A stretch of DNA of 64,000 nt from Cellvibrionaceae bacterium (lineage in GTDB: Bacteria; Pseudomonadota; Gammaproteobacteria; Pseudomonadales; Cellvibrionaceae): positions 1-64,000 of the forward strand of contig JAOXRV010000044.1 in assembly GCA_025800435.1 (NCBI GenBank), in the 5' to 3' direction. The notes under the pieces were generated by a model. That model did not search any database and was not told where the DNA came from. It saw nothing but the letters and a program-made list of their open reading frames with translations. Shown here one piece after another: positions 54,302 through 62,860 of this stretch (the first letter of the stretch is position 1; every line of letters starts with the position of its first letter). A program made the position numbers and the translations under genes.

Positions 54302-54335
54302 GAACCACTGCCTTTGGTTCGTACTGCCTTTGGTT
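54302..54335. repeat. Short direct and inverted repeats upstream of the DUF6316-like gene
   Basis: ACTGCCTTTGGTT occurs twice (54307-54319 and 54323-54335), 16 bases apart. The first copy is also half of a palindrome GAACCA-7-TGGTTC (54302-54320). It lies 25 bases upstream of the small gene's start and could be an operator. Confidence 0.3.
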
Positions 54336-54407
54336 AGCGTAGACCAAAACCAGCCGCCGTTTGTGTGTGTCGGAATATGACGGCAGCTGTGCCTAAAAAT
54401 AGAACAG

Positions 54408-55169
54408 CTAGGGGTCGAGATCTACTTTGCTGAGCTGATTTTGTGAACTGGTTCTGCTTATTAGTGCCGAAGCGTGCACAAATTCAATGCCAGCCTTGGC
54501 CAGGGCGGGGCCTATACGTTCCAGTACCTCTAAGGTTTCTGGGTGGGGGTGGCCGATAACCACCGCAGAACCACTGCGCTGGGCCCGTTTTACGGCTTTT
54601 TCCAGCTGCACCAAGATGTCTTGGTGCTTGCGGCTATTGTCTAGAAACACATGTCGGGTGGCGCTGGGGATACGGTTTTCCTGGGCGATGCGATGGGCCT
54701 GGCTATTGGGGCTGGTGCGGCTGTCGATAAAGTAATAGGGCGTATCTTTGAGCTCGTCCATCAGCCATTGCATGGCCCGCGGTTGCTGGGTTAGGGCCGA
54801 ACCCATATGGTTGTTGACCCCTACGATATGGGGCACCGCGGCCAGGCCCTGGCGCACCGTGCTTTTGAACTCGGCCTCGCTCATTTTATCGGTGAGGCCG
54901 CCCTTATCCAGGGTGCGGGGCTTATCGGTGCTCATGGGGATGTGCAGCATTATTTCTTTGCCTGCATCGTGGCCGGCAGTGGCCAGCTCTCTGGCATTGG
55001 GGCTGTGGGGAATCACCGACAGGGTCACAGCCACCGGCAACTGGGCGCTGCGGTAGCCGTTCTCTAGGTGGTAGCCAATATCATCGATAATGATGGCCAG
55101 CTTGGTGGCGCTGGCCTGGGTGCAGCTTAGCGCGGCCAGCAGGCTCAACAGCGTGGTGGTAACTCTCAT
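54408..55169 (-). CDS. Divergent polysaccharide deacetylase family protein (YibQ)
   Basis: A 253-residue exported protein (signal peptide 1-21, ending ASA) of the divergent polysaccharide deacetylase family. The start KLAIIIDDIGYHLENGYRSAQLP, the middle EIMLHIPMSTDKP and GVNNHMGSALTQ, and RHVFLDN near 170 are typical. The family adopts a NodB-like fold; the enzymatic activity of YibQ-type members has not been settled. It follows ctpA and precedes the DUF6316-like gene, the order envC-ctpA-yibQ seen in Pseudomonas, suggesting an envelope role. Confidence 0.88.
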   Translation of the reverse strand: MRVTTTLLSLLAALSCTQASATKLAIIIDDIGYHLENGYRSAQLPVAVTLSVIPHSPNARELATAGHDAGKEIMLHIPMSTDKPRTLDKGGLTDKMSEAEFKSTVRQGLAAVPHIVGVNNHMGSALTQQPRAMQWLMDELKDTPYYFIDSRTSPNSQAHRIAQENRIPSATRHVFLDNSRKHQDILVQLEKAVKRAQRSGSAVVIGHPHPETLEVLERIGPALAKAGIEFVHASALISRTSSQNQLSKVDLDP

Positions 55170-55202
55170 GGTGGTGCGGTCCTGTCTATCCCTATCCTAT
55201 CG

Positions 55203-56507
55203 CTATCGCTTGCTCAGCAGAGCCAAACCCTTGAGGATATTGATGGCTTCGTACAGTTGGTTGTCGCGCTCAAGCAGCTTGAGCTTTTGCTTTTGCTGGG
55301 CCTGTCGGTCTTTGGCCTTGTTCTCGCCGCCATTGCGATTGCCCAGGTGGCCGGATAGATCCGCCTCGCTCACTCGTGCCCTGGGTTTAACGGCGGTAAC
55401 TCTAACCCGCTCCACCTCTATATCGGGTTCAATGCCCTGGGCTTGAATAGAGCGGCCCTTGGGGGTGAAGTAGAGGGCGGTGGTGAGTTTAATGGCCTTG
55501 TCTTTATTGATCGGCAGTACGCTTTGTACCGAACCCTTGCCAAAGCTGCGGGTGCCCAGCACTACGGCGCGGCCGTGATCCTGCCAGGCGCCGGCGACAA
55601 TCTCCGAGGCCGAGGCCGAGCCGCCGTTGATCAGCACCACCAGTGGCAGGCCATCGGTGATGTCACCGGGCTTGGCATCGAATTCGCTGTTAGAGCCCTT
55701 GAGCCGGCCTTCGGTGTAAACAATTTGGCCGCCATCGAGCAATGCATCGGCGACGGTGACCGAAGAGCGCAGCACGCCACCGGGGTTATTGCGCAGGTCG
55801 ATAATCAAACCTTTGAGTGGCTCCGCCTCGGTTTTAAGTTTTTCTACCGCGGCGATAAAGTCTTTGCCGGTGGGAATTTGAAACTGGGCGATGCGGATTA
55901 AACCAAAGTTTTCCCCCACTACCCGCGAGCGTACGCTGGTGACTTTGATGTGGTCGCGCACCAGGGTAAAGTCGCGGGGCTTGTCATCGCCTGCACGCAT
56001 AACTTTTAGTTCAATCTTGCTGCCCTTCTCGCCGCGCATGCGCTCAATTGCCTCGGCTAGGCTCTTGCCTTTAATGCTTTCGCCGTCGATCTGCACAATT
56101 AAATCACCGGCTTCAATGCCGGCTTTGGAGGCGGGGGTGTCATCCATGGGGGCGATCACTTTGACAAAGCCATCTTCCATGCCCACCTCAATGCCCAGGC
56201 CGCCGTATTTGCCACTGGTGTTCTCTTTGAGATCGTCAAAGTGGCTGGCATCTAAATATGTTGAGTGAGGGTCCAGCTCGCTGAGCATGCCTTTAATTGC
56301 GTACTCAAACAGGGTGGCGTCGTCTATCTCTTCGACATAGCCGCTGCGGATGTCGTCAAACACTCGGGTGAAGATCCGCAGGTCGTCCAGCGGCAGTGGG
56401 CCTTGGGCTTCGGGGGCCGTGTCCTGGGCCGCGAGCAGTGGGCTCAGGCTCAGCAGTAGCACCGCCGCGCAGCGGCGCATCGGGTTTATGCGCATAGTGG
56501 AATCCAT
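55203..56507 (-). CDS. ctpA: C-terminal processing peptidase CtpA (S41 family)
   Basis: A 434-residue periplasmic serine protease. It has a signal peptide (about 1-28 from the ATG chosen), an N-terminal helical region, a PDZ domain (about 95-180; GLGIEVGMEDGFVKVIAPMDDTPA) and the S41 catalytic part. The catalytic serine is in NGGSASASEIVAG and the lysine in TRSFGKGSVQS. Members trim envelope proteins and control peptidoglycan hydrolases. The reading frame opens at 56567; starts at 56507 (MDSTMRIN) and 56495 (MRINPM) are both possible, with no clear ribosome site. It lies downstream of envC in the same unit. Confidence 0.92.
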   Translation of the reverse strand: MDSTMRINPMRRCAAVLLLSLSPLLAAQDTAPEAQGPLPLDDLRIFTRVFDDIRSGYVEEIDDATLFEYAIKGMLSELDPHSTYLDASHFDDLKENTSGKYGGLGIEVGMEDGFVKVIAPMDDTPASKAGIEAGDLIVQIDGESIKGKSLAEAIERMRGEKGSKIELKVMRAGDDKPRDFTLVRDHIKVTSVRSRVVGENFGLIRIAQFQIPTGKDFIAAVEKLKTEAEPLKGLIIDLRNNPGGVLRSSVTVADALLDGGQIVYTEGRLKGSNSEFDAKPGDITDGLPLVVLINGGSASASEIVAGAWQDHGRAVVLGTRSFGKGSVQSVLPINKDKAIKLTTALYFTPKGRSIQAQGIEPDIEVERVRVTAVKPRARVSEADLSGHLGNRNGGENKAKDRQAQQKQKLKLLERDNQLYEAINILKGLALLSKR

Positions 56508-56620
56508 GGTCAGTTGGCGGGCATCTCTAAACAGCGTCTTTTGTGCCCTGGGGCAACCATACCACACTCTACCCTAAGCAGCAGAAATTTGGCACTGATG
56601 GGGGTGTCTATGGGCGCAAC

Positions 56621-57769
56621 TTAGGCCCGACACCAGCGGGCGGGGTTGGTTGGGCTGCCCTTGTGGCGGATCTCGAAGTAGAGCCCGGGCTCGCTGAGGC
56701 CGCCGGTGTTGCCAACCCGCCCGATAGTATCGCCGCCATCGACCCAGTCGCCGGTTTCTTTGAGCAGGGTTTGGTTGTGGGCGTATAGGCTCATATAGCC
56801 GTCGCCGTGATCAATAATTAGCAGCATGCCGTGGCCTTTGAGATAGTCGGAGAAGACCACCCGGCCGTGGTGTATGGCCTTAACCGCCCGGCCGTTGTTG
56901 GCGCGGATAAATACCCCCTGCCAGCGCAGCTTGCCCCGCGCCCGGGGGCTGCCGTAGCGGTGTTTGATGCGCCCGCTGGTGGGCCACTTGAGTTTGCCCT
57001 TGCGCTTGTTAAAGGCCACGCCACTTTTCGGCAGTTTGATATTGGCCAGGGCCTGGGTCACCTCGTCCAGCAGTTTTTTCAGGCGTCGCTGGTCGCCCGC
57101 CTTTTCTTGCAAAGAGGCGTCTTTGTCGGCCAGGGTGCGGTTGAGGTCGGCCAGGGTGCGCTTGCGTTCGGACTGGCGCGACAGCAGTTGCTTGTGCTCT
57201 GATTCGAGGTTTAGTTTTTGACGCTCGATGGCGCTGGCCTTGGCGGCAATTTTCGGTTCGAGCTTGGTCAGGTCGATCAGCACCTGGCGGTACTGGTCCA
57301 GTTTTTCCCGGCGGGCGTCAATAACGTAGTTGTAATACTGCATCTGCCGGCCCAGTTCCGCCGGCTGCTGTTGGTTGAGCAGTAATTTAATGTTGCCCTG
57401 GCGGCCAATGCGATAGGCACTGCTCAGGTGTTGGACAATATGGCGTTGCTGCTGGCGCTTTTTTTGACGGAGTTCTGCCCGCTCGTTATGGAGCCGGCTG
57501 AGCTGCTTTTTTTGGCTGGCAAGCTCCTCCTTTAAGCGCTCGATTTTTTTGCTTAAGTCGCTGATCGAGACTTCCGAGCTCTGCAGCTTTTGCTTGAGCT
57601 TGTCGCGGCTGGTTTTGGTCGCGTTGATCTGGCTTTTTAGCTCGGCAATGGTCTGCTTAAGCTCTTTTAGCTTGGCCTCGTACTCGGCCTGCTCATCGGC
57701 CAGGGCCGCTGGCGCCAGCGTTAGGCAGAGGCTTAGCAGTAACCCTTTAAAAACACGTTTCGCAGTCAT
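56621..57769 (-). CDS. envC: Murein hydrolase activator EnvC
   Basis: A 382-residue periplasmic protein with signal peptide (1-24), a long coiled coil (about 25-250; KLKELKQTIAELKSQINA) and a C-terminal LytM domain (about 275-380; DHGDGYMSLYAHN, GRVGNTGGLSEPGLYFEIRH). The usual LytM zinc ligands HxxxD are replaced (GVFIRANNG), as in EnvC proteins that activate amidases at the division site rather than cutting the wall themselves. It follows gpmI by 18 bases. The order gpmI-envC-ctpA is conserved in Pseudomonas. Confidence 0.94.
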   Translation of the reverse strand: MTAKRVFKGLLLSLCLTLAPAALADEQAEYEAKLKELKQTIAELKSQINATKTSRDKLKQKLQSSEVSISDLSKKIERLKEELASQKKQLSRLHNERAELRQKKRQQQRHIVQHLSSAYRIGRQGNIKLLLNQQQPAELGRQMQYYNYVIDARREKLDQYRQVLIDLTKLEPKIAAKASAIERQKLNLESEHKQLLSRQSERKRTLADLNRTLADKDASLQEKAGDQRRLKKLLDEVTQALANIKLPKSGVAFNKRKGKLKWPTSGRIKHRYGSPRARGKLRWQGVFIRANNGRAVKAIHHGRVVFSDYLKGHGMLLIIDHGDGYMSLYAHNQTLLKETGDWVDGGDTIGRVGNTGGLSEPGLYFEIRHKGSPTNPARWCRA

Positions 57770-57787
57770 AGGTTTGTCTCTGTCCGA

Positions 57788-59329
57788 TTACTTCAGCAGG
57801 CTTTGACCATCCATCTCGGCGGCTTGTTCAATACCCATTAAGGCTAGCATGGTGGGGGCCACATCCGCCAGGCTGCCGCCCTCGGCCAATTGCAGTTGGC
57901 GCTCGCCTACATAGACAAGCGGCACTGGGCCGGTGGTGTGCTGGGTGTGTTTCTGGCCGCTGACCTCGTCGAACATGGTTTCCACATTGCCGTGATCGGC
58001 GGTAATCAGGGTTTCGCCCCCGGCCCGCTCGACGGCGGCCAGTACCTCGGCCAGGCTCTGGTCGACCGCCTGCACCGCCTCGATGGCGGCCTCGTAGTTG
58101 CCGGTGTGGCCCACCTGGTCGCAGTTGGCGTAGTTACAGATAATACAGTCGTAATCGTCCGAGTCGATGGCGGCCACCAGTTTGGCGGTTACCTCGGGCG
58201 CGCTCATCTGTGGTTGCAGGTCGTAGGTTTCAACATCGGGGGAGGGGATCAGCTCACGGCTCTCGCCCTCGAACAGCGCCTCTTGGCCGCCGCTAAAAAA
58301 GAAGGTCACATGGGCGTATTTTTCGGTTTCGGCAATACGCAGTTGGCGCTTGTTGTTTTTAGCCAGCAGCTCGCCCAGGGAGTTAAGCAGATTCTGGGGT
58401 GGGAAGGCGCAGCTGGCCTTGATATCGGCGGCGTATTCGGTGGTCATCACAAAATCGGCCAGGGCCGGGCGGCGGCTGCGCGCAAAGCCGTCGAAGTCAT
58501 CTTCCACAAAGGCGCGGCTGATTTGGCGAGCCCGGTCGGGGCGGAAGTTCATAAATAGCAGGCAGTCGCCATCTTCAACCGCCACCGGCGCTTCGCCGTC
58601 GCTGGCGATAACGCTGGCTTTGACAAATTCATCGTCTTCGCCGCGCTCATAGGCGGCGGCCAGGGCGGCCAGTGGGTCGGCGTAGCGGTATTCGGCCTTG
58701 GCTTGGGTCATTAAATCATAGGCTTGTTGAACCCGCTCCCAGCGCTGGTCGCGGTCCATGCCGAAGAAGCGCCCGCTGACCGAAGCGATACGACCCAGGC
58801 CCTGATCGCGCAGCAGTTTATCGGTGCTGGCCAAGGAGGGCTCGGCGCTGCGCGGTGGCACATCGCGGCCATCCAGCAGGGCGTGCACATACACCTGTTT
58901 GGCGCCTCGGCGCTCGGCCAATTCAATCGCGGCGTTGATATGGGCCTCGTGGCTATGTACACCGCCGGGGGAGAGCAGGCCCATAATATGCACCGCCTTG
59001 CCGGCGTTTACGGCCTTGTCGATGGCCGCGCAGTAAACCGGGTTGTTGTAGAAGTCGCCATCGGCGATGGCTTTGTTGATACGGGTATAGTTTTGGTACA
59101 CCACCCGGCCAGCGCCGAGGGTCATATGCCCCACTTCGGAGTTGCCCATCTGGCCCTCGGGCAGGCCCACCGCCATGCCGGAAGTGCCGATTAGAGTACT
59201 TGGGCAGTGCTGCCAGAGACGATCCCAAACAGGGGTCTGGGCTTGGTTAATGGCGTTGTATTTGGACTCATCGCTGTGGCCAAAACCGTCGAGAATTAAT
59301 AACAACAGGGGGCGCTTTGGCGCGGACAT
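57788..59329 (-). CDS. gpmI: 2,3-bisphosphoglycerate-independent phosphoglycerate mutase
   Basis: A 513-residue manganese enzyme interconverting 3- and 2-phosphoglycerate in glycolysis. It is alkaline-phosphatase-like, with the phosphoserine S64 in GQMGNSEVGHM, VHIMGLLSPGGVHSHEAH, YVHALLDGRDVPP and the metal-binding C-terminal CNYANCDQVGHTGNYEA and TADHGNVE. Length is typical (E. coli 514). It is divergent from the rhodanese gene and leads the gpmI-envC-ctpA unit. Confidence 0.97.
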   Translation of the reverse strand: MSAPKRPLLLLILDGFGHSDESKYNAINQAQTPVWDRLWQHCPSTLIGTSGMAVGLPEGQMGNSEVGHMTLGAGRVVYQNYTRINKAIADGDFYNNPVYCAAIDKAVNAGKAVHIMGLLSPGGVHSHEAHINAAIELAERRGAKQVYVHALLDGRDVPPRSAEPSLASTDKLLRDQGLGRIASVSGRFFGMDRDQRWERVQQAYDLMTQAKAEYRYADPLAALAAAYERGEDDEFVKASVIASDGEAPVAVEDGDCLLFMNFRPDRARQISRAFVEDDFDGFARSRRPALADFVMTTEYAADIKASCAFPPQNLLNSLGELLAKNNKRQLRIAETEKYAHVTFFFSGGQEALFEGESRELIPSPDVETYDLQPQMSAPEVTAKLVAAIDSDDYDCIICNYANCDQVGHTGNYEAAIEAVQAVDQSLAEVLAAVERAGGETLITADHGNVETMFDEVSGQKHTQHTTGPVPLVYVGERQLQLAEGGSLADVAPTMLALMGIEQAAEMDGQSLLK

Positions 59330-59483
59330 AGTACTTACCTTAATACCAGGGGGCGAAAAACCGCGAATTTTACCCTTTTCGGGGCTTTAAGACCATGAAA
59401 TCGGCGGCAGAGTGTGTATACTGCGGCGTTTTGATTGGCCGACCCAGGCCACACAGCCCCAAGCTCGGAGGAAAGGTAGCAAG

Positions 59484-59894
59484 GTGGATATATTGGTATT
59501 TGTCAGCGAGCAGTGGCTGCTGGTCAGTGTGTTGTTCGGCTTGTTGTTTATCTATGTATGGCGCGAGCGCCAAAAGGGCGGTGCCAATATCAGCTGCCAC
59601 GAGATGACGCGTCTGGTTAACGATGGCAATGCGGTACTGTTGGATATCCGCGAGGCCAAAGACTACAAGGCCGGCCATATTGTCGATGCCATCAATATTC
59701 CCGCTGCCTCCATCGAAAAGCGCATGGTCGAGCTGGATAAATACAAGGGCAAAAAGGTTGTCATCATCTGTAAAATGGGCCAGACCGCCAGTGCGGTGGG
59801 CAAGCAGCTGGGCGCCCAGGGCTTTGATATCTGCCGCTTAGGCGGCGGTATGATGGAGTGGCAGAGCCAGAACCTGCCCGTGGTTAAGAAGTAG
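59484..59894 (+). CDS. Membrane-anchored rhodanese-like protein
   Basis: A 136-residue protein with one N-terminal membrane segment (residues 10-26) and a rhodanese domain (about 38-134) with the active-site C96 in VVIICKMGQTA and VLLDIREAKDYKAGHI. It resembles E. coli YibN, which lies beside grxC and secB as here. Rhodanese domains move sulfur or bind persulfide; the natural substrate is not known. Translation probably begins at the GTG at 59484, which follows AAGG at 7 bases. The frame is open further upstream but without a ribosome site. Confidence 0.88.
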   Translation: MDILVFVSEQWLLVSVLFGLLFIYVWRERQKGGANISCHEMTRLVNDGNAVLLDIREAKDYKAGHIVDAINIPAASIEKRMVELDKYKGKKVVIICKMGQTASAVGKQLGAQGFDICRLGGGMMEWQSQNLPVVKK

Positions 59895-59913
59895 GGCGGG
59901 CGGAGCGATCGAG

Positions 59914-60171
59914 GTGTCAACAGTAACGATTTACTCCAGCGATTTTTGCCCCTTTTGCCATCGGGCCAAGGCCCTGCTGGCCAGTAAAGGGGTAACGTTT
60001 AAAGAACTCAATGTCGACGGCGACCCAAAACTGCGGCAAGAGGCCATGCGCAAAAGTGGCCAGCGCACGGTGCCGCAGATATGGATTAACAGCCAACATG
60101 TGGGTGGCTGCGATGATTTATACGCCCTGGAGCGAGCTGGGCGCCTAGAGCCACTGTTGGCTGGCGCCTAA
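59914..60171 (+). CDS. grxC: Glutaredoxin 3
   Basis: An 85-residue dithiol glutaredoxin with CPFC (Cys12, Cys15), the TVPQIWINSQHVGG segment and the GGCDDLYAL end. It reduces disulfides with glutathione, made by GshB encoded at 23.7 kb. The GTG start at 59914 has a GGAG site 8 bases upstream, 19 bases after the rhodanese gene stops. Confidence 0.95.
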   Translation: MSTVTIYSSDFCPFCHRAKALLASKGVTFKELNVDGDPKLRQEAMRKSGQRTVPQIWINSQHVGGCDDLYALERAGRLEPLLAGA

Positions 60172-60254
60172 AACTCCAAAACCAGACCCTTGAAATTAAC
60201 AATTTAAGCCCAAACTGTTCAATACTGCGAAATAAACTAGGCTAACAATAGAGA

Positions 60255-60283
60255 TTGGCAAATTTCCTCAGGGTGAGTAATTT
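60255..60283 (+). promoter_or_regulatory. Possible sigma-70 promoter for secB
   Basis: TTGGCA (60255-60260) and TAATTT (60278-60283) are separated by 17 bases, about 50 bases upstream of the secB ATG. The match is moderate. Confidence 0.4.
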
Positions 60284-60331
60284 TTTTAGTAATCGGGTGT
60301 TCGCACCTAACAGTAAATCAAAGGCAAAACT

Positions 60332-60817
60332 ATGGCTGAAGAGAGCAAGCAAGAAGCTGCTGAAGCGGGACAACAGTTCGCGGTTCAGCGTATCTATATC
60401 AAGGATCTGTCGTTTGAAGCCCCGATGGGCTCACAGGCGTTTACCAAGCAGTGGCAGCCAGCTGTCAACCAAGAGCTGGGCAATAAGGTAAACAAGCTGG
60501 ACGATAACAACTACGAGGTGGTTCTGACCATCACCGTTACCGTTAAGCTGGGCGAAGAAACTGCCTTTTTGGCCGAAGTACACCAGGCCGGCATCTTCAC
60601 CATCTCCGGCTTGGAAGAGCAGCAGCTGGCCCACGTGATGAACACCATGTGCCCCAACATTCTGTTCCCCTACGCCCGTGAGGCGATTGACAGTGTGATC
60701 ACCAAAGGCACCTTCCCCGCCTTGATGCTGCCACCTGTTAACTTCGATGCCCTGTTCGCCCAAGCGATGCAGAAAGCCCAGACCGAAGATCAGGCTGAAG
60801 CCGAGGCTTCGCACTAA
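60332..60817 (+). CDS. secB: Protein-export chaperone SecB
   Basis: A 161-residue tetrameric chaperone that keeps precursor proteins unfolded and hands them to SecA. Visible are the N-terminal QFAVQRIYIKDLSFEAPM, VVLTITVTVKLGEETAFLAEVHQAGIF and the end CPNILFPYAREAIDSVITKG and FPALMLPPVNFDALF. An AAAGG ribosome site precedes the ATG. The C-terminal tail is Ala/Glu-rich as in other SecB proteins. A terminator follows at 60825. Confidence 0.97.
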   Translation: MAEESKQEAAEAGQQFAVQRIYIKDLSFEAPMGSQAFTKQWQPAVNQELGNKVNKLDDNNYEVVLTITVTVKLGEETAFLAEVHQAGIFTISGLEEQQLAHVMNTMCPNILFPYAREAIDSVITKGTFPALMLPPVNFDALFAQAMQKAQTEDQAEAEASH

Positions 60818-60824
60818 GTTTTAC

Positions 60825-60851
60825 GGCGGCCATTCGGCCGCCCGCTTTTCC
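60825..60851 (+). terminator. Rho-independent terminator after secB
   Basis: A 7-bp GC stem (60825-60831 with 60836-60842), 4-base loop, followed by a T-rich stretch. Confidence 0.65.
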
Positions 60852-60962
60852 CTTGTGCAAGTTGGTTAATCAAGTTGTTGCCCCTCCCCTTTACACCTTG
60901 ACGTCAGGCTGTGGGCTGCAGTACTGTGCCTCGCAATTGCCTTGAGCACATAAGGACGCCTA

Positions 60963-62114
60963 GTGGCCAATAAACATTCCATGCCCGCTCTCACGGGGCT
61001 ACGTGGCCTAGCGGCAATTTGGGTTTTGCTGTTTCATGTTTGGGACGCGGCGGGACCAAGAGAGTGGCTTGTTACCCTGTTTGGCTACAGTCATAACATG
61101 CAGTATGTGGTGACCTGCGGCTGGGCGGGTGTGCAGATGCTGTTTGTGTTATCGGCTTTTCTGTTGGCCAGCCAATTTGTTCGGGCCAATGAGTCAGAGC
61201 GGCCGCAGCCGGCCTGGCGCGGCTATTATCTGCGCCGTTTATTGCGTGTCTTCCCCGCTTATTATCTGCAATTGGGTCTGTTGTTGCTGATTGCCTTTGT
61301 TATCCAGGGGCAGCAGATTATGCGCCTAGAGGAACTGCCCTATTATCTCACTATGTGGTTTGCCCCGCCGCCGGTTGGGCTGGGCACACCGCCGGAGATC
61401 AATAAAGTGTGGTGGACGCTACCGATCGAGCTGGCCTTTTATTTGCTCTTGCCTTTTTTTAGTGGTTTGCTGCGCTGGCGCTATCGGTATGTTGTATTCG
61501 CCCTGTCGTTATTGATTATGATCAGCTGGCGTTGGTCTTCCCTTAGCTTTTTCCCCAATGGCAACTCGCCAAGTGTGTTGATGCAGTTGCCCGGCTCGTT
61601 TGACTCGTTTGGCTTGGGCATGGTTGCCGCGTTGCTGCATCACCACTTTTATGTTGAAGCCCCCAGTCAAGCATCCCGGCAAGCTTACTTAAGTCGTCTA
61701 AAAAAACTGGCTCTGGCAGCACTGTTGGTGCTGTGGGGGCTGTTGATATGGATCACCTACGGCGTTGAGAATTACTGGAAGGTGAGCTTTATGTTCTTTA
61801 GCTGGTCGCCAATATACAACTCAGTGGCTGCCGTTTGGGTGTTGCTGGCCGCTGCCGACAGCAGCCGACTGCTATTGCCGCTTAAATCTCGGCCGGTGTT
61901 TTACCTGGGTATGATTAGCTACGGGATCTATATCTGGCATTACCCCATTATCAGCTGGGTAAGCCAGATACCGTTGGTGGCCAACTACGACGGGTATAAG
62001 TTTGTGCCGTTGCTGCTGCTGACCCTGTTGTTCACCTTTATTGCCGCGAGTGCTTCCTGGCATTTGTTGGAGCGCCGGGCGGTGGATTTTGGGTCTCGTT
62101 TAAAAACAACGTAA
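60963..62114 (+). CDS. Acyltransferase 3 family membrane protein
   Basis: A 383-residue integral membrane protein with about ten hydrophobic segments. The family marks are PALTGLRGLAAIWVLLFHVWD near the start (His at about 27), GVQMLFVLSAFLLASQF, RRLLRVFPAYYLQL and the C-terminal YLGMISYGIYIWHYPII. Such proteins move acetyl or other acyl groups onto cell-surface sugars. No glycan-synthesis genes are adjacent, so the target is unknown. It starts at a GTG (60963) with AAGGA 8 bases upstream. The gene has no close functional tie to its neighbours. Confidence 0.85.
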   Translation: MANKHSMPALTGLRGLAAIWVLLFHVWDAAGPREWLVTLFGYSHNMQYVVTCGWAGVQMLFVLSAFLLASQFVRANESERPQPAWRGYYLRRLLRVFPAYYLQLGLLLLIAFVIQGQQIMRLEELPYYLTMWFAPPPVGLGTPPEINKVWWTLPIELAFYLLLPFFSGLLRWRYRYVVFALSLLIMISWRWSSLSFFPNGNSPSVLMQLPGSFDSFGLGMVAALLHHHFYVEAPSQASRQAYLSRLKKLALAALLVLWGLLIWITYGVENYWKVSFMFFSWSPIYNSVAAVWVLLAAADSSRLLLPLKSRPVFYLGMISYGIYIWHYPIISWVSQIPLVANYDGYKFVPLLLLTLLFTFIAASASWHLLERRAVDFGSRLKTT

Positions 62115-62230
62115 ACTCTTGAAAGGCAAGTTAGCTGACTAAAAGGGCAGCCCAAAAGCCATGAAAATAATACCACTGGGATTTAGCTTTATTGTCAAAC
62201 AGGGGCTATGCTTTGAATCTAGCGTTAACT

Positions 62231-62860
62231 ATGGGGCCTAAAGTGGTTAAACAGGATTTAGTTATTGAAGCGGCCAGGCCCACTGATGCGGCCGCAATCG
62301 CGCCCCTGATTTATAGCTCTGGTCATCAGGCCTTCGATTATGTATTTGGCCAGCGGCGCGGTGGCAACCGTGCCCAGGCTTATTTACAGCACGCCTTTGT
62401 CCGCAACAGCGGCCAATTCTCCCACCGCAATCACCTCACCATACGCTATCAGGGCCGGGTGGTGGCCTCCATGTTTAACTATGATAATCGCGGCTTGGGG
62501 CGTATGCACTGGGCCACGGTGATGTCGGTGTTGAGCTATTTTCATTGGCATATACTGGGGGTGGCCAAGCGCTCAGGTATTATCGACCAAGTGATCAAGC
62601 CGGCGGCCGAAGACATGCTGGTGGTGGCGCACCTGGCGGTGGCGCCGGAAGCCCAGGGTTTGGGTTTGGGCTCACGCCTAATTAGCCACGCCGAAAACAT
62701 CGCGCGCGAGCACGGTTACGCCGGCTTGGCCTTAGATGTGGCGATGGACAACCCCTCTGCCCAGCGCCTGTACGAACGCCTCGGTTTTTGTGTGCGCGCC
62801 GAGCACCCATCACCTATTGGCGAGGTGCCCGGCCACCGCTATATGGAATGGCGTTTTTAG
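62231..62860 (+). CDS. GNAT family N-acetyltransferase
   Basis: A 209-residue GNAT protein. The acetyl-CoA binding region is VVAHLAVAPEAQGLGLGSRLI (near 145) followed by GLALDVAMDNPSAQRLYERLGF. The N-terminal half (IEAARPTDAAAIAPLIYSSG) is ordinary for the family. The frame opens at a TTG at 62192; the ATG at 62231 and a TTG at 62213 are alternatives, none with a strong ribosome site, so the start is uncertain. The substrate is unknown. Its stop overlaps the convergent ntrC stop. Confidence 0.8.
   Translation: MGPKVVKQDLVIEAARPTDAAAIAPLIYSSGHQAFDYVFGQRRGGNRAQAYLQHAFVRNSGQFSHRNHLTIRYQGRVVASMFNYDNRGLGRMHWATVMSVLSYFHWHILGVAKRSGIIDQVIKPAAEDMLVVAHLAVAPEAQGLGLGSRLISHAENIAREHGYAGLALDVAMDNPSAQRLYERLGFCVRAEHPSPIGEVPGHRYMEWRF

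Noticed and set aside
57890..58558. 222-codon open frame on the plus strand
   Set aside because: Antisense shadow of gpmI; the composition (Gly/Val/Leu-rich, repetitive) is that of a GC-rich reverse frame.
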